From NCBI GenBank assembly GCA_022360105.1, contig JAKSDL010000386.1, forward strand, positions 1-13,004: a stretch of 13,004 bases of DNA, written 5' to 3'. Source of the stretch: Pseudomonadota bacterium (GTDB lineage Bacteria; SAR324; XYD2-FULL-50-16; JAHJRI01). The position numbers and the translations under genes were made by a program. Positions within the stretch are counted from its first letter, which is position 1. Each line of letters starts with the position of its first letter. Shown here one piece after another: positions 1 to 6,350 of the stretch. The notes below the pieces were generated by a model. It ran no database searches and was not told the DNA's origin. It worked only from the letters and a program-made list of their open reading frames with translations.

Positions 1-1629
1 CCCCTATTCTATCTGTTTGTTTCATCACTTTATCCTGAGTTTTCAAAGCGAGTAGGAGTGTTCCTGGTTTGGGTAAGTGCTCTGTTTTGCCTGTTTGTCC
101 TGGTTACACCTGTCATTATCCACTCACATGCCATCGTTTTGTATCACCTGATGATGGCCCTGCTGGGTTTGTATATTCCTTACGCGTTAACCAAAACTAT
201 TCTCCACAAAAAGGAAGGCGCCATTTTGTTTTCAGCCGGTATCGTTATTCTGTGTGTATCGGTATTTTATGAAGTTCTTTCCGAAAACCAGATTTTATAT
301 ACTATTAATCTTTCTTCCATAGGATTGTTTGTTTTTATATTGGTTCAATCGGTCATGCTTTCTATTCGATTTTCCAAGGCTTTTACCATGGCAGAGATCC
401 TTTCCGAAGAATTGGAAGACAAGGTTGAAGAGCGCACCAGGGGATTAAAAAAGGCCCATGAAGAAATTGTGGCTGCCAGTGAAAAACTAAAAGAAACACA
501 ACATCAGTTGGTTCAGTCACAAAAAATGGAAGCAATGGGCACTTTGGCAGGTGGAATTGCTCATGAATTCAACAACATTTTAGGTACCATTCTTGGTTAT
601 TCCGAAATGTTGTATAATGAAGTGCAGTCGGAAGGTGTTGTAAAGGAGGGACTTCTTGCCATCACCCAATCGGGAAATCGGGCTGCTGACTTGGTTCGAC
701 AAATCCTGACATTCAGTCGACTGGATTCTCAAGAGCAAACCCCTATGTACGTTCAATCCTCGATTGAAGATATTTTGAAGGTGATTAGAACCACCTTGCC
801 GAAATCAATAACTTTGATTGAAAACATCCAGCCTGACTGCAAACCGATTACAGCAAACAAAACTCAAATTTCCCAGGTACTTCTAAATCTCTGCACCAAC
901 GCTGTGGATGCCATGAGACATGAAGGTGGAATTTTAGAAGTAGCATTGTCAGAAAAAAGTCTGCAAAAAAACCAACTGACAAAAGATAATAAGGCCGGTC
1001 TTTACATTGAATTGGTGGTTGAAGACACCGGAACGGGAATTAATGAGAAGGATAAAAACCGCATTTTTGATCCTTTTTATACAACCAAAGAAGTCAACGA
1101 AGGTACCGGTTTGGGATTGTCAATTGTTCATGGAATTGTAAAAAGCCATGAGGGATTTATCAATGTTGACAGTTATCCGGGTAAAGGAACCAAATTCTGT
1201 GTGTTATTCCCTGTTACCAAATCATCTCCTGAAAGCGGCCAGGCAAAAGAAGCAAAACCCAAAAAAGGCAAAGGACATGTTTTAATTGTGGAGGATGAGA
1301 AAGATTTATTAAATCTTTACAGAGTGATGTTGAAAAAGCTCGGCTATCAATCATCAATCTTTTTTGACGGAATCGAAGCCCTGAAAAATTTTAAAGCACA
1401 GCCTGATCAATACGATCTGGTATTCACCGATCAAATGATGCCGAAACTAACCGGATTTGACATGAGCCAGGAGATGTTGAAAATCCGACCTGAAATTCCC
1501 ATCATCATCGCTACGGGTCATAGCCCGACAGTTAGTTTGGAGGAAGCCAAAAAGGCAGGTATAAAAGACTTCATGACAAAACCTGTTCGATTTACCACCC
1601 TGTCACATAAGTTATCCCAATTGATCTGA
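1..1629 (+). CDS. Hybrid sensor histidine kinase, 7TMR-DISM type (5' end outside window)
   Basis: This is the C-terminal 542 residues of an inner-membrane hybrid sensor kinase. The frame is open from base 1. The first 19 codons align with residues of the downstream paralogue (FYLF, SSLY, EFSKRVG), so the GTG at 58 is internal and the true start lies upstream. Visible parts are the last four or five membrane helices of a 7TMR-DISM region (to about residue 120), a coiled-coil linker, HisKA with the motif GTLAGGIAHEFNNILG (phospho-acceptor H188), and HATPase with an N-box at NLCTNAVDAM and G-boxes DTGTGI and GTGLGLS. A receiver domain follows, with acceptor Asp477 in FTDQMMP and the Lys of MTKPV. 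By eye, 98 of 118 receiver residues and 98 of 109 linker/HisKA residues match the next gene, so the two are tandem duplicates. The membrane part is less alike, which suggests different signals. The ligand is unknown. All catalytic motifs are intact. Confidence 0.93.
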   Translation, partial: PLFYLFVSSLYPEFSKRVGVFLVWVSALFCLFVLVTPVIIHSHAIVLYHLMMALLGLYIPYALTKTILHKKEGAILFSAGIVILCVSVFYEVLSENQILYTINLSSIGLFVFILVQSVMLSIRFSKAFTMAEILSEELEDKVEERTRGLKKAHEEIVAASEKLKETQHQLVQSQKMEAMGTLAGGIAHEFNNILGTILGYSEMLYNEVQSEGVVKEGLLAITQSGNRAADLVRQILTFSRLDSQEQTPMYVQSSIEDILKVIRTTLPKSITLIENIQPDCKPITANKTQISQVLLNLCTNAVDAMRHEGGILEVALSEKSLQKNQLTKDNKAGLYIELVVEDTGTGINEKDKNRIFDPFYTTKEVNEGTGLGLSIVHGIVKSHEGFINVDSYPGKGTKFCVLFPVTKSSPESGQAKEAKPKKGKGHVLIVEDEKDLLNLYRVMLKKLGYQSSIFFDGIEALKNFKAQPDQYDLVFTDQMMPKLTGFDMSQEMLKIRPEIPIIIATGHSPTVSLEEAKKAGIKDFMTKPVRFTTLSHKLSQLI

Positions 1630-2015
1630 TCCCTGAAACATCTTTCGGATACCTGATTCCATGCTTCTACCAATGAATCCATTCAACAACCAACTCTGCT
1701 GTTTAGGCGCTTATGCCAATGAATCCGGAATGATAACGGGACAGTTCATGCTTCCAAATTCCAACATCAAAAATATATCGCCAATCACAATTGTACGGTT
1801 TTCTGTGATTATTCAACAACTTGGAGAATCGGCAGGCAAATTTCCCTTATTTATGATACATACATTCTATTCGATCGTAATTATTAGTATTGTCCATTGC
1901 TTGCAGACAGCACCGAAATCGTAACTATCTGGTATGATTAAGATTCAAGTTTTTTAGACCCATTCTGCAATTGAAACAAATTGCTACAAACCGTTTCGCA
2001 GCAATATATACAAAA
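1630..2015. other. Gap between the tandem kinases, no gene recognised
   Basis: About 385 bases separate the two kinase genes. An 87-codon open frame at 1661-1924 has no recognisable domain, no ribosome binding site and unconvincing composition, so I do not call it. The decamer ATTCAACAAC occurs at 1681 and 1811, and CAATGAATCC occurs at 1671 and 1717. No clear terminator hairpin follows the first gene. The hexamer TATGAT at 1933 resembles a -10 box but has no -35 partner at a suitable distance. Confidence 0.5.
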
Positions 2016-4526
2016 ATGAATGAAACAAATTTAATCTTGACTTCAAACCACCTCAAAAGGAGATTGCTTTCGTATGCCTTCTTTTTGATCTGTTTGATGC
2101 CACTTGTTTCATGTCAGCAACAAAGCCTTTTAGGATTTCGTCCTTTAGCTGAAAACGGTGTGCTGGATTTACGTCAATGGGATTTTCAGAAAGACGGCAC
2201 CATCCCGCTCAACGGTCAATGGACGTTTTACTGGAGGGAGTTGCTGGAACCGATCGATTTTGAAACAGGAGAGCCCGGGGGGTTCATTGGGATGCTCACG
2301 GTACCGGGAAGATGGGACGGTTATGAATCCAAGCAGGGCACCCTTCCCGGAAGCGGTTATGCCACATTAAGACTTCATATTCGGGTTGGGCCGACCAGCC
2401 AGCCTTTTGCGTTGAAGATTCCTGACATGGCAACCTCGTATAAAATGTGGATCAACAACAGGGTTGTTTCCGGCAACGGTGTAGTCGGAAAGAGCAGAGA
2501 AACCTCTACACCTCAGTTTTTACCGAAGATCACCTCATTCCCTGCCGATTTGGAAGACATCTATATCACCCTGCAAGTTTCAAATTTCAGGCATAAAAAA
2601 GGAGGAGTCTGGTTACCGATCGAGTTTGGCAGCGAAACCGAAATCAGAAAAAAAAGAATCGCCAATGTAGCGTTCGAATTATTTCTGGTCGGAAGTATGC
2701 TGGTGATGTCTTTCTATCATTTTGGTCTGTTCATTTTAAGACGCTCCGACCGGTCTACCATCTATTTTTCCCTGGTTTGTTTGTTAGTGGCAATCAGAAC
2801 CCTGGTGGTTGGCGAAAGGTTTTTGATCTGGCTGTTTCCTGACTTTAGCTGGGAGATCTATCAAAAAATGGAGTACCTGTCGTTTTACCTGGGTGCGCCA
2901 TTTTTCTACTTGTTTATTTCGTCGTTATACACGGAGTTTTCAAAACGTGTCGGGACCATAATGACCGTGGTCAGTGCATTGTTCAGCGTATTCACCCTGG
3001 TTACTCCCGTTATCCTCTTTTCGCATGGAATCCTTTATTACCAAGTGATCATGCTTTTGCTTTGTTTATACATTCCCTACGTTTTAATCAAAACCATAAT
3101 CAATCAACGCGAAGGAGCCATTCTGGTTTCAATCGGTGTTATAATACTAACAACCACCGTGCTTTATGAAATTCTGGCAGAAAACGAAATTGTCTATAAC
3201 CTCAGTCTTTCTTCAATCGGAATATTTATCTTTATTTTTGTTCAATCGGTGATGCTTTCCATCCGGTTTTCCAAAGCGTTTACCATGTCGGAGATCCTTT
3301 CGGAGGAACTGGAAAACAAGGTTGAGGAGCGTACCAGGGGTCTACAAAAAGCCCATGAAGAAATCGTCACAGCCAATGAAAAACTGAAAGAAACCCAACA
3401 TCAACTGGTGCAATCCCAAAAAATGGAGGCCATGGGTACCTTGGCAGGAGGTATAGCCCATGAATTCAATAACATTTTAGGTACTATTCTTGGTTATTCA
3501 GAGATGCTTTCCAGCGAGGTTCAGGAAAATGGTATGGTGAAAGAAGGTCTGTATGCCATTATTCAATCCGGCAATCGAGCTGCGGATTTGGTGCGACAAA
3601 TTCTGACCTTTAGCCGGTCCGATTCCATGGAATTATCTCCCATGATCATTCAAAGCTCCATTGAAGACATGTTGAAAGTGATTAGAACCACCCTGCCGGA
3701 ATCGATGAGTATGGATATCAACATTCAACCGGATTGCCAACCGATCATGGCTAATAAAACGCAGGTTTCCCAGATTCTGCTGAATCTCTGTTCAAACGCT
3801 GTGGACGCCATGAGGCAAAAAGGGGGGGTGTTGACTGTTGAGTTGAAAGAAAAATCGCTGCACCAAAAAGTACTGCCTGAAGGATTCAAAGTCGGATTAT
3901 ACCTGGAGCTAAGGGTTAGTGATTCCGGAATTGGGATGACAGATAAAGTTAAAGACCGCATCTTCGATCCGTTTTATACCACAAAGGAAGTTGATGAGGG
4001 GACAGGGTTGGGCCTATCTATTGTCCATGGGATTGTGCAAAGCCACTCCGGCTTCATCAAAGTTGACACTCTCCCGGGAAAAGGTACCACATTCAGTGTC
4101 TTTTTTCCGATCACAAAAGCCATTCCCATCGACACGCTAACAAGTGAAGAAAAACCCAAAAAAGGAAAGGGACATATCCTGATCGTCGAAGATGAAAAAG
4201 ATCTGTTAAACCTCTACAGAGTGATGCTGCAAAAGCAGGGCTACAAGTCTTCAATTTTTAATAACGGGATCGAAGCCTTGGAGGATTTTAAAGCTCACCC
4301 GGATCTTTACGACCTGGTTTTTACAGACCAAATGATGCCCAAACTCACCGGGTTTGACTTAAGCCGGGAAATCCTGAAAATCAGGCCGGAAATACCTATC
4401 ATTATAGCTACAGGCCATAGCCCCACTGTCAGCTTCGAAGAGGCCAAAAAAGCGGGAATAAAGGACTTTATGACCAAACCTGTGCGTTTCTCCGTATTGT
4501 CAAACAAAATAGCCGAATTGATTTGA
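2016..4526 (+). CDS. Hybrid sensor histidine kinase with lipobox and 7TMR-DISM sensor
   Basis: This 836-residue membrane kinase senses an unknown extracytoplasmic ligand and passes phosphate from His to its own receiver. The ATG at 2016 is preferred. The same frame extends back to a TTG at 1971, but neither has a Shine-Dalgarno site. Residues 1-33 form a signal peptide ending in LVSC, a lipobox with Cys33. Residues 48-205 match 7TMR-DISMED2 (LDLRQW, LNGQWTFYW, carbohydrate-binding-like fold). Seven hydrophobic segments lie near 216-241, 247-264, 286-304, 313-336, 340-361, 367-388 and 393-415. A coiled coil precedes HisKA (H482 in GGIAHEFNN). HATPase shows N590/N594, DSGIGM and GTGLGLS. The receiver (719-836) has E725/D726, acceptor D771 and K821. 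There is no output domain, so a phosphotransfer protein or regulator elsewhere is expected. It is a tandem paralogue of the preceding gene. The family is certain; the ligand and the start codon are not. Confidence 0.95.
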   Translation: MNETNLILTSNHLKRRLLSYAFFLICLMPLVSCQQQSLLGFRPLAENGVLDLRQWDFQKDGTIPLNGQWTFYWRELLEPIDFETGEPGGFIGMLTVPGRWDGYESKQGTLPGSGYATLRLHIRVGPTSQPFALKIPDMATSYKMWINNRVVSGNGVVGKSRETSTPQFLPKITSFPADLEDIYITLQVSNFRHKKGGVWLPIEFGSETEIRKKRIANVAFELFLVGSMLVMSFYHFGLFILRRSDRSTIYFSLVCLLVAIRTLVVGERFLIWLFPDFSWEIYQKMEYLSFYLGAPFFYLFISSLYTEFSKRVGTIMTVVSALFSVFTLVTPVILFSHGILYYQVIMLLLCLYIPYVLIKTIINQREGAILVSIGVIILTTTVLYEILAENEIVYNLSLSSIGIFIFIFVQSVMLSIRFSKAFTMSEILSEELENKVEERTRGLQKAHEEIVTANEKLKETQHQLVQSQKMEAMGTLAGGIAHEFNNILGTILGYSEMLSSEVQENGMVKEGLYAIIQSGNRAADLVRQILTFSRSDSMELSPMIIQSSIEDMLKVIRTTLPESMSMDINIQPDCQPIMANKTQVSQILLNLCSNAVDAMRQKGGVLTVELKEKSLHQKVLPEGFKVGLYLELRVSDSGIGMTDKVKDRIFDPFYTTKEVDEGTGLGLSIVHGIVQSHSGFIKVDTLPGKGTTFSVFFPITKAIPIDTLTSEEKPKKGKGHILIVEDEKDLLNLYRVMLQKQGYKSSIFNNGIEALEDFKAHPDLYDLVFTDQMMPKLTGFDLSREILKIRPEIPIIIATGHSPTVSFEEAKKAGIKDFMTKPVRFSVLSNKIAELI

Positions 4527-4709
4527 TTTCATGACAGCTCTTCCGCTTACCTCCACCCTTTTTCCGGCAAATTTTTCGGACCGAACCATAACTTAGTATT
4601 TCATTCCCGGTCGTTTCGGAAAGTGCTGATTTTCTTTTCGTGCTCGTAATCCGCAATCGTGCACAAAAAAAGGACAATTTAAGTAACAGGGTTTAAGTCA
4701 GAATCGGAA

Positions 4710-5834
4710 TTATCTATAGATGTTAAAAAAGGATTTTAATAGGGGGTCGGAAAGTCGGTAACCGGAATCGGTCTTTTCAATAATACCTTTGTTCCGGAAT
4801 TTTCTGAAAATCTTACCTACTGTCCGGCTGGTCACTTGACAGGCTGAAACAAATTCTTTTGATTGCGGCTTTTCAATATAATTGAGTCTGGCCAGGTTCA
4901 TACAGACTTTTTCCTCAGCAGCCGAGAATCCTGCCAGATGGGTTTCGTACCGGCTTTTTTTGTTTTCCAAAAGTTCTGCTATCGCCAGATTGATGTGCTC
5001 TTTCTTGACCTCTTTCTTTTGGTATGTACTGTATATTTGGTGACTTACAACATTGATTGGTTCCGGAATCCGCCAAAGCAGGTCCTGAAGGTACTTCGAA
5101 CAATCCGGATCGATTTTCAACTCCCGCTGATCGAACCGTTCCTGAATATAGTCGTGGTATTCCTGATACGCGATAGGCTGAAAAGGTAAATCATTTCCCC
5201 AAAATGCCAGTGGCGCATGCGGTTTGGAAAAGATATCAGAGAGAATGTGTTTCTGTGATCCCATAACAATTATAGGTACATCCCCCAGGTCTTCGAATGC
5301 CTGCCTGAACATAGCTTGCGCCTCGTTCACTTTCACGACGTCCTGGAATTCATCCAACGCAACCAAAACGGAAGCTTTAGCAGCTATCTGTTTTATAAGA
5401 TGAAAAAGAAATGAAATCGAATATTCTTTGCTGCCGGGGGCGATCTTCAGGGAAATGCCGGTTTGAGATGTAACCGGATCAACGGTAATATCCGGCTTCA
5501 GACCGGACAGGAACCGCTTAATGTTTTCGACAAGATTTCTTATCGGAAAGGAATCGGCAAAAGAACGCTCAAACGCATTTTGTAACCTGGCAACCAGGGA
5601 GTCCATATCCCTGACTTCAATCAGATCAGCGAAAAGAGTAAATGAGGGATTATTCTTTGACCGGAATTCGGGAATAACAACATTCTTTATGAGGGATGTT
5701 TTTCCGAAATTTCGAGGAGCATAAATGACAACACGGTCCCTGTTGACTATGTGTCGCTCTATGGCTGCTTTTTCCCTTGCCAAATTGCAGATGTTTTCAG
5801 CACTGACCAATTGATCGAATATAAACCGTTTCAT
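4710..5834 (-). CDS. P-loop ATPase, archaeal-ATPase (PF01637-like) type, with winged-helix-like C-terminus
   Basis: This 374-residue protein is probably a cytoplasmic AAA-like ATPase of the archaeal ATPase/STAND group. The Walker A motif is APRNFGKTS (39-47, K45). Walker B is VLVALDEFQDV (156-166, D161 and E162). A sensor-1-like strand follows at IIVMGSQKH (188-196). The FxPIxYQEYxxYIQERF segment (218-234) marks the small helical lid. Residues 300-374 look like a winged helix: ACQVTSRTVGKIFRKF reads as the recognition helix, followed by a wing (GIIEKTDSGYRLSDP). The ATG start sits just before the usual N-terminal region and needs no extension. The gene is convergent with the kinase upstream of it in the window and has its own promoter candidate. 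It is monocistronic. The role of such proteins is mostly unknown; DNA binding or a link to mobile elements is possible. I see no partner nuclease or toxin. Confidence 0.85.
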   Translation of the reverse strand: MKRFIFDQLVSAENICNLAREKAAIERHIVNRDRVVIYAPRNFGKTSLIKNVVIPEFRSKNNPSFTLFADLIEVRDMDSLVARLQNAFERSFADSFPIRNLVENIKRFLSGLKPDITVDPVTSQTGISLKIAPGSKEYSISFLFHLIKQIAAKASVLVALDEFQDVVKVNEAQAMFRQAFEDLGDVPIIVMGSQKHILSDIFSKPHAPLAFWGNDLPFQPIAYQEYHDYIQERFDQRELKIDPDCSKYLQDLLWRIPEPINVVSHQIYSTYQKKEVKKEHINLAIAELLENKKSRYETHLAGFSAAEEKVCMNLARLNYIEKPQSKEFVSACQVTSRTVGKIFRKFRNKGIIEKTDSGYRLSDPLLKSFFNIYR

Positions 5835-5843
5835 AATACCACA

Positions 5844-5872
5844 TGTATAATACCAAAGGTATGATACGTCAA
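5844..5872 (-). promoter_or_regulatory. Sigma70-like promoter for the ATPase gene
   Basis: Read on the minus strand there is TTGACG (5867-5872), a 17-bp spacer and TATACA (5844-5849). Transcription would start near 5837, only about three bases before the ATG at 5834, so the message would be almost leaderless. No Shine-Dalgarno site is present, which agrees with this. The match to consensus is good, but it was found by eye only. Confidence 0.5.
5845..5867. promoter_or_regulatory. Operator-like palindrome overlapping the ATPase promoter
   Basis: GTATAATACC (5845-5854) and GGTATGATAC (5858-5867) form an inverted repeat with nine of ten bases matching and a 3-base centre. It fills the space between the -35 and -10 boxes. 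Related half-sites continue on both sides: ATAATACC at 5833-5840, overlapping the start codon, and GTATAATA at 5873-5880. Several spaced half-sites at a promoter are typical of a repressor operator. Autoregulation by the ATPase's own winged-helix-like tail is an inference. Confidence 0.5.
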
Positions 5873-5878
5873 GTATAA

Positions 5879-6133
5879 TATAGTCTTAAAATCGGCGCAG
5901 GACGGATCTCCTTTCACACACAATCAGGATTGCGCAAAGAGGATGTCACAGATAAAGAACTTTCTACACTTTGGTATAGAGGCGGATTACCTCCATCTTT
6001 TTTCAAGAAAAGCGATGCAGCCGGTAATCGTTGGCAACATAACTACATCCAAACGTTTTTGGAAAGAGATATACCAAATCTTGGCATCCGCGTTCCAGTC
6101 GACACAATTAGACGATCTTCCTTACACAACTAA
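5879..6133 (+). pseudogene. Remnant of an AAA_14/DUF4143 family ATPase
   Basis: The frame from 5879 to the stop at 6133 encodes roughly 84 residues. They resemble the middle of AAA_14/DUF4143 proteins: AGRISFH near the start, then LWYRGGLPPSFF, RWQHNYIQTFLERDIPNLG and IRVPVDTIRR, matching the family's usual LWxRGGFPxSFL and FIxTxLERDIPQLG signatures. The N-terminal P-loop ATPase part is missing. The C-terminal nuclease-like part ends right after TIRR, where family members continue with FWxMLAHxHG. A TTG at 5930 could serve as a start, but no ribosome binding site is seen. It is best read as a decayed fragment. It begins within 50 bases of the start of the neighbouring ATPase, so an insertion or deletion may have removed its front half. 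Confidence 0.75.
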
Positions 6134-6205
6134 ATCCGACCCTTAACGTGTTTTTGACAACAAGTTGGAATCTCCTCTCTACTTACATTCCTTAGATTGA
6201 AACTG

Positions 6206-6236
6206 TTGTCATTGTTTCCATTTCTTTACCTATAAA
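6206..6236 (+). promoter_or_regulatory. Weak promoter candidate for the substrate-binding kinase
   Basis: TTGTCA (6206-6211) and TATAAA (6231-6236) are close to consensus but stand 19 bp apart, longer than the best spacing. The region around is AT-rich. If used, the leader would be about 110 bases and would contain the palindrome at 6264-6282. Confidence 0.25.
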
Positions 6237-6263
6237 TAAAAATCTGTTAGTATCTGTGCATCT

Positions 6264-6282
6264 GTTTGACCGCGGTTCAAAC
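6264..6282. promoter_or_regulatory. Palindrome upstream of the substrate-binding kinase
   Basis: GTTTGA (6264-6269) and TCAAAC (6277-6282) are inverted arms around a GC-rich centre, and ACCGCGGT (6269-6276) within it is itself a perfect palindrome. It lies 69 bases before the ATG at 6351, in otherwise AT-rich DNA. It looks like a regulator binding site. No poly-T follows, so a terminator is unlikely. Confidence 0.4.
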
Positions 6283-6350
6283 AATTAAAACATGAAGAAA
6301 ACAAACTCAGTCCAACCGAATTTAACCATACAACTCAATTAGCCAAAGGT

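Noticed and set aside
58..1629. GTG at 58 as the start of the first kinase
   Set aside because: The frame is open to base 1 and the upstream codons align with the downstream paralogue, so the gene is cut by the window edge.
1661..1924. 87-codon open frame between the tandem kinases
   Set aside because: No domain, no ribosome site, no credible composition; it fits chance in AT-rich spacer DNA.
4527..4709. Terminator between the second hybrid kinase and the ATPase
   Set aside because: GTGC/GCAC near the A-tract at about 4665-4673 gives only a 4-bp stem with a long loop. A direct TTTAAGT repeat before the ATPase stop is not a hairpin.
4863..5189. 108-codon open frame antisense to the ATPase
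   Set aside because: It overlaps the conserved ATPase on the other strand and shows no family similarity.
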